A stretch of 5,890 bases of DNA from Deltaproteobacteria bacterium (GCA_031280335.1 JAITGZ010000075.1:1-5890), one strand, 5' to 3'. Positions 1 through 5,890 are shown, counted from the stretch's first letter. The notes: generated by a model not told the origin, from the letters alone. A program made the numbers and translations.

Positions 1-276
1 ATCTTTGAACGCATACGCGAAGAACTGCGCCTGGGGGCCGAACCGGCCAAGGCGGTGCGCCTGGGCTTCTCCCGCGCCAGCATAACCATCTTTGACGCCA
101 ATCTGACCACCATCATCGCCACAGTTATTCTTTACCAGTTCGGTACAGGGCCTGTGCGCGGTTTTGCCGTAACTTTGACCTTAGGCGTTATTGTTTCCAT
201 GTTTACCGCCGTGTTTGTCTCGCGGGTCATTTTTGACCTGTGGATCACAAACCGGAGCGAAAAAATAAGCATTTAA
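1..276 (+). CDS. secD: Protein translocase subunit SecD, C-terminal end (5' part outside window)
   Basis: Only the last 91 residues are present; the reading frame is open from base 1 and stops with TAA at 274-276. SecD pairs with SecF in the inner membrane and uses the proton gradient to help pull exported proteins through SecYEG. The fragment opens with IFERIREELR, the conserved cytoplasmic motif that follows transmembrane helix 4 in SecD/SecF proteins. It continues with a basic loop (AKAVRLGFSRA, residues 16-26), then IFDANLTTIIA (30-40) leading into a hydrophobic helix, the GTGPVRGFA turn (48-56) and a last hydrophobic helix (about 55-75). The tail is short and hydrophilic, as usual for SecD. 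secF follows after 17 bases, the common secD-secF order. The family call is very secure; the start and the large periplasmic domain lie outside the window. Confidence 0.96.
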   Translation: MFERIREELRLGAEPAKAVRLGFSRASITIFDANLTTIIATVILYQFGTGPVRGFAVTLTLGVIVSMFTAVFVSRVIFDLWITNRSEKISI

Positions 277-280
277 CCCC

Positions 281-284
281 GGAG
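281..284 (+). promoter_or_regulatory. Ribosome binding site for secF
   Basis: GGAG lies 9 bases before the ATG at 294, just after the secD stop. It supports starting secF at this ATG rather than at the in-frame GTG at 240, which would overlap the end of secD and add 18 hydrophilic residues not usual at a SecF N-terminus. Confidence 0.65.
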
Positions 285-293
285 CGCGTTATA

Positions 294-1436
294 ATGGGGT
301 TTCATTTTATACCCAAAGACACCAAGATTGACTTTGTGGGGATGCGCAGGTTTTCCTACGTATTTTCCATATTTATTCTCCTGGCCGGGTTGGCCTCGCT
401 TTTTCTCAAAGGCGGACCTATCTACGGTATTGACTTTGCCGGCGGAGCGGTGGTGCAAGTGTACTTCAACCAACCGATCAGCGACGAAGAAGTCAAAAAA
501 TCCATGGAAAAAAGCAGCCTGCCCAATATTGTGGTGCAGCAATTCGGTGAGGATGACCGGGGCTACCTTTTACGTCTGGCCGATTACGAAGGGGCGCAGT
601 CCTTACGCATCCGCGCCGCTGTGGAGCAAGCCCTGGCGGAAGGCATGCCCGGCGTGAAATACGAAATCCAACGCCTGGAAATGGTCGGTCCCAAGGTGGG
701 AGCGGATTTGCGCGCTGGGGCTGTTGAAGCGCTTTTTTACGCCACTTTGCTCATTTCAGTTTACCTTTCGGGACGCTTTGAACAGCGCTGGACCGCCGCC
801 TTGCTCATGACTTTTGTCCTCGTCGGGGGTATCTCCGGGGGAGTATATATTCTGGAATTTCTCGGCCTGAGTCTGAATCGCGGTTTTTTGATACTGGCTG
901 CCGCCTTCCTGGCCGCTCTTTTCTGCTGGAAACTTAAGCTGGCCTTTGCCTTGGGGGCTATGGCCTCCATTGTACACGACCTCCTCATTTCCATCGGCGT
1001 TTTCTCCATTCTGGACAAAGAGTTCGATCTGACCATCATTGCCGCCCTGCTGACGGTAGTGGGTTACTCCCTGAATGATACCATCATTGTTTTCGACCGC
1101 ATCCGCGAAAACCTGCGTAACAACGCCGTGCGTAAAGAGGGACTTGCCGCAGTCATCAACCGCAGCGTTAACCAGACCCTGTCCCGCACCATACTGACCT
1201 CCGCCACCACCATGCTGGTGGTGCTGGCCCTGTTGGTGCTGGGGGGCGGTATTATCCATGATTTTGCCTTACTGCTGTGCGTGGGCATACTGGTGGGCAC
1301 TTATTCTTCCATTTTCGTCGCCAGTCCTGTCTTGCTGTTTTTTGAAAAGAATATTTCCTACCAAGTGGCCAGAGAACAGGATGAGGCGGCCAAAGAGGCG
1401 GTGCGCAAACGCAACCGCAGGCTGCCCCAGGTGTAA
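294..1436 (+). CDS. secF: Protein translocase subunit SecF, unusually long
   Basis: SecF forms the SecDF complex in the inner membrane, which aids late steps of Sec-dependent export using the proton motive force. From the ATG at 294 the protein has 380 residues. In order: cytoplasmic start FHFIPKDTKIDFVGMRR; helix 1 (about 20-38); GIDFAGG (45-51) opening the small periplasmic domain; VGPKVGADLR (131-140); helix 2 (142-159); RFEQRW (161-166); then FALGAMASIVHD (218-229) and the signature segment 245-273, with DLTIIAALLT, GYSLNDT and VFDRIREN; two more hydrophobic helices (303-318, 322-349); and a basic tail. E. coli SecF has 323 residues. Most of the extra length lies between RFEQRW and FALGA, where the E. 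coli protein has only about ten residues before the HD pair. This insert holds two hydrophobic stretches (about 167-186 and 197-212). No stop or frame change interrupts it, so it looks genuine. Translation is probably coupled to secD. Confidence 0.96.
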   Translation: MGFHFIPKDTKIDFVGMRRFSYVFSIFILLAGLASLFLKGGPIYGIDFAGGAVVQVYFNQPISDEEVKKSMEKSSLPNIVVQQFGEDDRGYLLRLADYEGAQSLRIRAAVEQALAEGMPGVKYEIQRLEMVGPKVGADLRAGAVEALFYATLLISVYLSGRFEQRWTAALLMTFVLVGGISGGVYILEFLGLSLNRGFLILAAAFLAALFCWKLKLAFALGAMASIVHDLLISIGVFSILDKEFDLTIIAALLTVVGYSLNDTIIVFDRIRENLRNNAVRKEGLAAVINRSVNQTLSRTILTSATTMLVVLALLVLGGGIIHDFALLLCVGILVGTYSSIFVASPVLLFFEKNISYQVAREQDEAAKEAVRKRNRRLPQV

Positions 1437-1479
1437 TCCGCCTGGGCCGCGCCCGGACTGGTACAACCCATAAAATAAC

Positions 1480-1489
1480 GGGCATGCCC
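1480..1489. repeat. 10-bp palindrome over the pyrB start
   Basis: GGGCATGCCC is its own reverse complement and has the first possible pyrB start codon (1484-1486) at its centre. A second in-frame ATG follows at 1490; for that one, GGG at 1480-1482 sits 7 bases upstream and could act as a weak ribosome binding site. A palindrome this short can occur by chance, and no regulator is known to me for it. Confidence 0.3.
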
Positions 1490-2452
1490 ATGAACCAATT
1501 TATTTGGCCGCACAAAGACTTGCTGGATGTGGATGATCTTTCCTTGGAGGAGATAAGCTACCTTCTGGACAGCGCAGAACAATTTCAGGAGGTAAACTCC
1601 AGGCCGATCAAAAAAGTCCCCACCCTGCGCGGCAAAGGAATTGTCCTTTTTTTCGCCGAGGACAGCACCAGGACTAAAACTTCCTTTGACATAGCCGGCA
1701 AACGCCTCTCAGCGGATACCTTCGCCCTGGGCAAAAGCGGCAGCAGCATGAACAAGGGTGAAAGCCTCAAAGATACCGCCCTTACGCTGGAGGCCATGAA
1801 CCCGGACATTCTGGTCATAAGGCATTCGGCCAACGGCGCGGCGCATTTTCTGGCTGAACGCCTGACCCGCTGCTCTGTGGTCAACGCCGGCGACGGCAGG
1901 CACGCCCACCCCACACAGGCTCTACTGGACGCCTATACCTTGCGCCGTCAATGGCAGGGAAAAATGCAAGGCAAAACCGTACTCATTGTGGGAGATATTT
2001 TGCACAGCCGAGTGGCGAGGTCCAATATTAAATTACTTTCGGCTCTGGGGGTCAAGGTGCGCCTCTTTGCTCCCAGAACGCTAATGCCCCTTCACATCGC
2101 CCATTGGCCGGCGGAAGAGGCCCATGACCTGAATGAGGGCCTGGCAGGCACGGACGCGGTTATCTGCCTACGTTTGCAATTGGAAAGACAAACCTCCGGT
2201 CTGTTGCCGGATCTGGCGGAATACGCTGCGCGTTTCTGCATTACTTCAAAATCCCTGTCTCTAGCCGCGCCGGGGGCGGTGGTACTACACCCCGGCCCCA
2301 TAAACCGAGGGCTTGAAATATCCGCCGAACTGGCGGACTCACCCCATAGCCGTATTCTTGACCAGGTTAACGCCGGTGTAGCCGTGCGCATGGCTGTCCT
2401 GCTTACCCTGGGGAGCAGAAACGACGCTTTGGCCGCAGCCTGCGGACAATAA
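1484..2452 (+). CDS. pyrB: Aspartate carbamoyltransferase catalytic chain (PyrB)
   Basis: A cytoplasmic enzyme that joins carbamoyl phosphate and L-aspartate to give N-carbamoyl-L-aspartate, the committed step of pyrimidine synthesis. Its 322 residues are close to the usual 305-320. The carbamoyl phosphate loop STRTKTSF is at 61-68, followed by a flexible loop with SGSS and KGESLKDT (85-98), VIRH (111-114), HPTQALLD (142-149), a Rossmann-like aspartate domain starting with VLIVGDILHSRVARSN (166-181), the LRLQLERQ motif (229-236) and HPGPINRGLEI (269-279). All expected active-site segments are present, so it should be active. The residue before STRT is Asp60, where Pro, Ala or Asn is usual. 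The start is uncertain: ATG at 1484, or ATG at 1490 which drops two residues and has a better-placed GGG upstream. It lies 47 bases after secF with no convincing promoter, and 14 bases before pyrC. No regulatory chain gene (pyrI) lies in the window. Confidence 0.96.
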   Translation: MPMNQFIWPHKDLLDVDDLSLEEISYLLDSAEQFQEVNSRPIKKVPTLRGKGIVLFFAEDSTRTKTSFDIAGKRLSADTFALGKSGSSMNKGESLKDTALTLEAMNPDILVIRHSANGAAHFLAERLTRCSVVNAGDGRHAHPTQALLDAYTLRRQWQGKMQGKTVLIVGDILHSRVARSNIKLLSALGVKVRLFAPRTLMPLHIAHWPAEEAHDLNEGLAGTDAVICLRLQLERQTSGLLPDLAEYAARFCITSKSLSLAAPGAVVLHPGPINRGLEISAELADSPHSRILDQVNAGVAVRMAVLLTLGSRNDALAAACGQ

Positions 2453-2454
2453 AA

Positions 2455-2459
2455 GGGAG
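2455..2459 (+). promoter_or_regulatory. Ribosome binding site for pyrC
   Basis: GGGAG lies 7 bases before the ATG at 2467 and directly after the pyrB stop. It is among the clearest ribosome binding sites in the window and selects this start over the later in-frame ATG at 2485. Confidence 0.75.
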
Positions 2460-2466
2460 CGCGCGC

Positions 2467-3762
2467 ATGAACCATATATACACAATGGCGGAAAACAATT
2501 TTTTGCTTAAGGGCGGAGTGCGCAAGCCTGGCGCAAAACCGGTCGATCTGCTGGTAAAAGACGGCTGTATCGCCGCCTGCGAGCCTTCCGGCGGGTTGGA
2601 AGCTCCGGTGGATTTCGCCCTCCATGAGGCAGGAGGACAACTTTTGTTTCCCAGTTTCATTGACGCGCACGTGCATTTACGTGAACCCGGCTTTGAGTAC
2701 AAAGAAGACATCACCAGCGGCCTCACCGCCGCTTTGCACGGCGGGTTCGGCGCGGTCATGCCCATGGCCAATACCCGCCCGGTCAACGACTCCGCCGCCG
2801 TAACCCGATTGATGCTTGAAAAAGCCAAGGCTGCATATCCGCACGGCCCGCGCCTCTATCCAGTGGGGGCTTTGAGTCTTGAGTTGGCCGGCAAAGCCCT
2901 TTCCCCCATGGGTGAACTGCGCGAAGCCGGGGCGGTGGCCATTTCCAATGACGGACGTCCGGTGCGGGACAGCGATATTTTTCGCCACGCGGTGGAGTAC
3001 GCGGCTACCTGGGGTCTGACCGTCATAGATCACTGTGAAGATGAAAGCTTAGCCCCGGACTGGAAAATGAACGAAAGCGAGACCAGCGCCACCCTGGGGA
3101 TCAAAGGACAGCCTCCAGCGGGCGAAGCTCTGCAGGTGGCCAGAGACATACTTTTGGCGGAATATCTTCATCTGCCCATACATCTCGCGCACATAAGCTG
3201 CCGTGAGTCTCTGGAACTGATTCGCTGGGGCAAGGCCAGGGGCGTACCCATCACAGCCGAGACCTGCCCGCAGTATCTTTTTTTGGATGATTCCATGCTC
3301 ATAAATTATGACACCGCCTTCAAAACATCCCCTCCCCTGCGCGGCAAGGCTGATGTTAAAGCCTTACGTGCCGCACTGGCTGATGGAGTTATTGATATGC
3401 TGGTTACGGATCATGCCCCGCACGCGGCGCATGAAAAAGAGGTACCCTTTGAAGAGGCCGCATCCGGCATGATCGGCCTGGAAACAGCCGTTGCCGTGAG
3501 CTATGACTTGGTGCGCCAAGGGGTTATCCCGCACACGCGCTTTGAAGAACTGTGGTGTTCCGGCCCGGCGCGCATTTTCAAACTGCCGATCAATACCTTT
3601 CAGCCCGGTGACCGGGCGGACTTTTTTCTATTTGATACAGAGGCGCGCTGGGTGGTCTCGCCTGAATTACTGCATTCCAAAAGCCACAATACGCCTTGGC
3701 TGGGTCGGGAATTGAGCGGCCGGGTAAGCGCGCATTGGCTGTCCGGCCTGAAGCTGCTTTGA
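2467..3762 (+). CDS. pyrC: Dihydroorotase, class I (PyrC)
   Basis: Catalyses the reversible ring closure of N-carbamoyl-L-aspartate to dihydroorotate, the step after PyrB, in the cytoplasm. The 431 residues form an amidohydrolase: a small N-terminal beta part (about 9-60), then the metal-binding barrel. DAHVHLREPGFEYKEDI begins at 66 and gives His68, His70 and substrate Arg72. ANTRP (101-105) gives Asn102; NDGRP holds Asp162; IDHCED holds His189; LAHIS holds His242; and VTDHAPH gives Asp315 with His316. Because the metal ligands and the catalytic Asp are all kept, this is a working enzyme rather than the degenerate, non-catalytic PyrC-like partner found beside pyrB in some bacteria. Before PPLR the residue is Ser288, where Asn is frequent. 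The C-terminus (HNTPWLGRELSGRV) is of the usual type, so the gene is complete. Likely co-transcribed with pyrB; class I enzymes can form complexes with the transcarbamoylase, as described for Aquifex, but that is inference here. Confidence 0.96.
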   Translation: MNHIYTMAENNFLLKGGVRKPGAKPVDLLVKDGCIAACEPSGGLEAPVDFALHEAGGQLLFPSFIDAHVHLREPGFEYKEDITSGLTAALHGGFGAVMPMANTRPVNDSAAVTRLMLEKAKAAYPHGPRLYPVGALSLELAGKALSPMGELREAGAVAISNDGRPVRDSDIFRHAVEYAATWGLTVIDHCEDESLAPDWKMNESETSATLGIKGQPPAGEALQVARDILLAEYLHLPIHLAHISCRESLELIRWGKARGVPITAETCPQYLFLDDSMLINYDTAFKTSPPLRGKADVKALRAALADGVIDMLVTDHAPHAAHEKEVPFEEAASGMIGLETAVAVSYDLVRQGVIPHTRFEELWCSGPARIFKLPINTFQPGDRADFFLFDTEARWVVSPELLHSKSHNTPWLGRELSGRVSAHWLSGLKLL

Positions 3763-3881
3763 ACCAGCCCCTGCCGATAAGCCTTCTCGATTTGAGCGTT
3801 TTTGAAGAAGCCCTGCATGCAGGGCAAGGTGAGGATGATTTTTCGGTCATGTTTGAAATAACCAAGGAAAAACTGGATTGA
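3759..3881 (+). CDS. Possible small ORF, 40 codons, unknown function
   Basis: The only sizeable gap between genes (3763-3884) is open in one frame over its whole length and closes with TGA three bases before the argS ATG. Reading from a TTG at 3759, which overlaps the pyrC stop (TTGA), gives 40 residues: a short Leu-rich start (PLPISLLDLS), then acidic FEEALHAGQGEDDF, ending with FEITKEKLD. The composition looks protein-like and mildly amphipathic, with no signal peptide or known motif. Against it: there is no ATG or GTG start of useful length, no clear ribosome binding site, and the frame also runs back into pyrC (earlier TTG codons at 3696 and 3735). It could be translated by reinitiation after PyrC, or be a chance open frame. 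I do not recognise it. Confidence 0.35.
   Translation: MNQPLPISLLDLSVFEEALHAGQGEDDFSVMFEITKEKLD
3810..3825. repeat. Perfect 16-bp palindrome upstream of argS
   Basis: GCCCTGCATGCAGGGC equals its own reverse complement. As RNA it would form a 6-bp GC-rich stem with a CAUG loop; as DNA it could be a dimeric protein's site. It lies 59 bases before the argS start, inside the possible small ORF. A run of five T (3839-3843) follows only after 13 bases, too far for a normal intrinsic terminator. Confidence 0.5.
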
Positions 3882-3884
3882 TCC

Positions 3885-5540
3885 ATGCGCGCTAAAAATA
3901 TTTTACTCAGCCGGCTGGAGGAGATTGTAGCGGAACTGAAGCTGGATTGGCCGGAAAAAGTCCAAATCGAACCACCCAAAGACAAAAAATTTGGAGATCT
4001 GGCCATAAACATAGCCATGACTCTCTCCAGGCAATCCGGACTGCCGCCAAGGGAAACGGCCTCCATCCTGGCGCGCAGGCTGCAAGAAAAAGAACCGGCC
4101 CTGGCTAATGTGGAGATCGCCGGCCCCGGCTTTCTCAATCTGACCTATGCCGATGCCTTTTGGCAGGACACTGTGCGTATTATTCTGGAATCCGGCGGCG
4201 ATTACGGCAAAAGCGATGTAGGCCGGGGCCGGAAAACGCAGGTGGAGTTTGTTTCGGCCAATCCCACCGGCCCTTTGCACATCGGGCATGGACGCGGCGC
4301 GGCCATAGGCGATACTCTGGCGCGCCTGCTGCGTTTTGCCGGTTACGACGTCCAGACTGAATACTATATAAACGACGCAGGTAAACAGATGCGTCTGCTG
4401 GGGCTTTCCGTCCGGCTGCGCGTGCTGGAGCTGGCGGGACGCCCGGTGGACTGGCCGAAGGATTGGTATAAAGGCGCGTACATCAAAGATTTGGCGGCGG
4501 AAATGCTCAAAAACTGGCCGGATCTGCCGGACAGGCCCGAAGCGGAAGCCCTGGATTTTTGCTTTGAATACGCGCAAGATCGCATTATGCAAGGCATAAA
4601 AAAAGACTTGGCCGATTTCCGCGTCGCCCATGACCGATGGTTTTCCGAAAGAACCCTGGTGGCCGATGGCTCCGTGGATAAAACCTTTGCCAGACTTAAG
4701 CAAAGCGGCCATATTTTTGAGCATGAGGGGGCGCTCTGGTTCAAAACCGCCACCATGGGGGATGACCTTGACCGGGTGTTGCGCAAATCTGACGGATATC
4801 TCACCTATTTCGCCTCGGACATAGCATACCACGCCAATAAATATGATCGTGGCTTCGATCTGGTGGTGGATGTGTGGGGAGCGGATCACCACGGTTATAT
4901 ACCGCGTATGCGCGCTGCCATAGCCTCTTTGGGACGTGCGCAAGAAGATTTTGAGGTGGTTCTGGTGCAATTGGTCAACCTGCTGGACAACGGCAAACAA
5001 ATTGCCATGTCCACCAGGCAGGGGCAGTTTGAAACCCTGGCGGATGTGCTGACAGAGGTGGGCACAGATGCGGCCCGCTTTATGTTTCTGTCGCGCAAAA
5101 GCGACAGCCCTCTGAACTTCGACCTGAATCTGGTAAAGCAGCGTACCCTGGATAACCCCGTCTATTATGTACAGTACGCCCATGCCAGAATTCACGCCAT
5201 TTTGCGCCGGGCGGCAGAAAAAAATATTAAATTGGCTAAAGACAACTCTGGCGAATTTTCAGGTTATTTGGTAGAGGGTAGAGAACTCAGCCTACTGCGC
5301 AAAGCGGATGATTTCCCCGAAGTGGTTGCTTCCGCCGCCATGAATTTGGCCCCGCATCATATAAGTTTTTATCTCATGGAGCTGGCGCGGGAACTGCACG
5401 CCTACTACGCTTCAGTGCAGGTGCTGAATGCGCGGGACGCAAATATGGCGGCGGCCCGTCTTGATCTCTTGCGGGCCGTGGCCCATGTGCTTAAAAACGG
5501 GCTTGAGCTTCTGGGCGTTAACGCGCCTGAAAACATGTAG
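3885..5540 (+). CDS. argS: Arginyl-tRNA synthetase (ArgRS), class I
   Basis: Charges tRNA-Arg with arginine using ATP, in the cytoplasm. The 551 residues match the usual bacterial length of about 550-590. The N-terminal tRNA-recognition domain spans about 5-88, with FGDLAINIAMTLSR and IAGPGFLNL. The catalytic Rossmann domain has SANPTGPLHIGHGR (124-137) with the HIGH box at 132-135, EYYINDAGKQ (159-168) and WGADHHGYIPRM (331-342). The second class I signature is the relaxed form AMSTRQGQF (374-382), normal for many ArgRS. The C-terminal anticodon-binding helical domain starts near NPVYYVQYAHARI (424-436) and ends LLGVNAPENM. It appears complete and intact. The ribosome binding site is weak: GGAT 6 bases before ATG, while the better AAGGA (3864-3868) is 16 bases away. 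It follows pyrC after 122 bases and is followed by another gene after 11. Confidence 0.97.
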   Translation: MRAKNILLSRLEEIVAELKLDWPEKVQIEPPKDKKFGDLAINIAMTLSRQSGLPPRETASILARRLQEKEPALANVEIAGPGFLNLTYADAFWQDTVRIILESGGDYGKSDVGRGRKTQVEFVSANPTGPLHIGHGRGAAIGDTLARLLRFAGYDVQTEYYINDAGKQMRLLGLSVRLRVLELAGRPVDWPKDWYKGAYIKDLAAEMLKNWPDLPDRPEAEALDFCFEYAQDRIMQGIKKDLADFRVAHDRWFSERTLVADGSVDKTFARLKQSGHIFEHEGALWFKTATMGDDLDRVLRKSDGYLTYFASDIAYHANKYDRGFDLVVDVWGADHHGYIPRMRAAIASLGRAQEDFEVVLVQLVNLLDNGKQIAMSTRQGQFETLADVLTEVGTDAARFMFLSRKSDSPLNFDLNLVKQRTLDNPVYYVQYAHARIHAILRRAAEKNIKLAKDNSGEFSGYLVEGRELSLLRKADDFPEVVASAAMNLAPHHISFYLMELARELHAYYASVQVLNARDANMAAARLDLLRAVAHVLKNGLELLGVNAPENM

Positions 5541-5551
5541 TTTAAAAAATT

Positions 5552-5890
5552 ATGAGCGATGCCGATAAATTTGAAACCGGAGAACGCCGGGCCAGGTTCG
5601 TAACCCTGCACATCCGCCTTACGCGCCTGCTGGCGGCTATCTTTGTCCTTGCGCTCGGTTTCATCATCTGCTTTTGGATGGGAGTACTTACGGGCGAAAA
5701 CAACGCCCAACTGAACGCCCTTATTCCACCTCCGGCAGCCTCCCCCTCACCCCAAAGCGACAAAACAGACGAAGTGGACGAAACAGCGGCCGCAAGACAC
5801 CCTTTACAACCGGAAGACTTGAGCTTTCAGGATAAGCTCCGCCAAAGCGCGCCCCTGGCGGAAGAAAACCTTAGACCTCCGGCTCCGCCC
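5552..5890 (+). CDS. Single-pass inner-membrane protein with Pro-rich tail (3' part outside window); possible SPOR-domain protein
   Basis: An open frame from ATG at 5552 runs off the window after 113 codons. The N-terminal 25 residues are hydrophilic and rich in Arg (R12, R13, R15, R22, R25). A hydrophobic helix follows at about 26-47 (LLAAIFVLALGFIICFWMGV). The rest is hydrophilic, rich in Pro, Ser, Asp and Glu (PPPAASPSP at 59-67; RPPAPP at 108-113). Positive charges before the helix predict a cytoplasmic N-terminus and a periplasmic tail. This build, a short cytoplasmic head, one helix and a long disordered Pro-rich linker, is typical of SPOR-domain proteins that bind denuded peptidoglycan at division sites, and my recollection is that such a gene follows argS in Desulfovibrio. 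The SPOR domain itself would lie beyond the window, so that name is inference. There is no clear ribosome binding site; the 11-base leader after argS is A/T-rich, so translation may rely on coupling to argS. Confidence 0.8.
   Translation, partial: MSDADKFETGERRARFVTLHIRLTRLLAAIFVLALGFIICFWMGVLTGENNAQLNALIPPPAASPSPQSDKTDEVDETAAARHPLQPEDLSFQDKLRQSAPLAEENLRPPAPP

Noticed and set aside
240..293. N-terminal extension of SecF from a GTG at 240
   Set aside because: It overlaps secD by 37 bases and adds 18 charged residues not typical of SecF, while the ATG at 294 has GGAG 9 bases upstream and gives a normal N-terminus.
756..1259. Minus-strand open frame of 167 codons inside secF
   Set aside because: Same in-register effect: it ends at a TCA Ser codon of secF, and its Gln/Gly/His-rich translation is the mirror of membrane-helix codons.
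1442..1456. Small GC-rich hairpin after secF (6-bp stem with one G-U pair, 3-base loop)
   Set aside because: There is no T-run after it and it is short, so it does not qualify as an intrinsic terminator.
1471..1476. TAAAAT as a -10 element for pyrB
   Set aside because: There is no -35 match about 17 bases upstream and it would leave almost no leader before the ATG.
4119..4232. Two GC-rich 11-base stretches in argS (4120-4130 and 4222-4232) that are reverse complements
   Set aside because: Both are low-complexity G/C runs encoding conserved Gly/Pro/Arg residues of ArgRS; complementarity is easily explained by chance in such composition.
5004..5012. Degenerate KMSKS motif (AMSTR) in ArgRS as a sign of inactivity
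   Set aside because: Relaxed versions of this motif are normal in arginyl-tRNA synthetases, and all other catalytic segments are intact.
3903..5195. Long open frame of 430 codons on the minus strand, antisense to argS
   Set aside because: Its codons are exactly in register with argS codons, so its stops correspond to TTA, CTA and TCA codons in argS, which are rarely used there. Its end at 3903 is simply the TTA Leu codon of argS. The translation has no recognisable family features, while argS is certain.
5821..5839. 6-bp inverted repeat GAGCTT/AAGCTC with a 7-base spacer
   Set aside because: Short, lies within coding sequence, and has no supporting context.

Overview
The window is a densely packed, single-direction (+ strand) stretch of ordinary bacterial housekeeping genes. 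Protein style, moderately GC-rich codon use and gene content suggest a deltaproteobacterium of the Desulfovibrionaceae type. The PyrB, ArgRS and SecF sequences, and a membrane-anchored protein with a Pro-rich tail directly after argS, fit that group. This assignment is from memory of the families, not from a search.

Layout: (1) 1-276, the 3' end of secD, cut by the window edge. (2) 294-1436, secF, 17 bases behind secD; together they encode the SecDF accessory complex of the Sec translocon. This SecF is long and carries an apparent insertion of about 50 residues with two extra hydrophobic stretches. (3) 1484-2452, pyrB, aspartate carbamoyltransferase catalytic chain. (4) 2467-3762, pyrC, a class I dihydroorotase with all expected metal ligands. 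(5) 3763-3884, the only sizeable gap, holding a possible 40-codon ORF in tight register with its neighbours and a perfect 16-bp palindrome. (6) 3885-5540, argS, arginyl-tRNA synthetase. (7) 5552-5890, the start of a single-pass inner-membrane protein with a Pro-rich periplasmic tail, cut by the window edge and possibly a SPOR-domain protein.

PyrB and PyrC catalyse consecutive steps of de novo pyrimidine synthesis (carbamoyl aspartate, then dihydroorotate), and their 14-base spacing suggests coupled expression. Short spacings throughout and no recognisable intrinsic terminator allow one long transcript, although secDF, pyrBC and argS have no shared pathway.

I see no tRNA, rRNA, CRISPR array, insertion sequence, phage or defence gene, and no convincing new system. 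The items most worth a second look are the SecF insertion and the small ORF with its palindrome between pyrC and argS.
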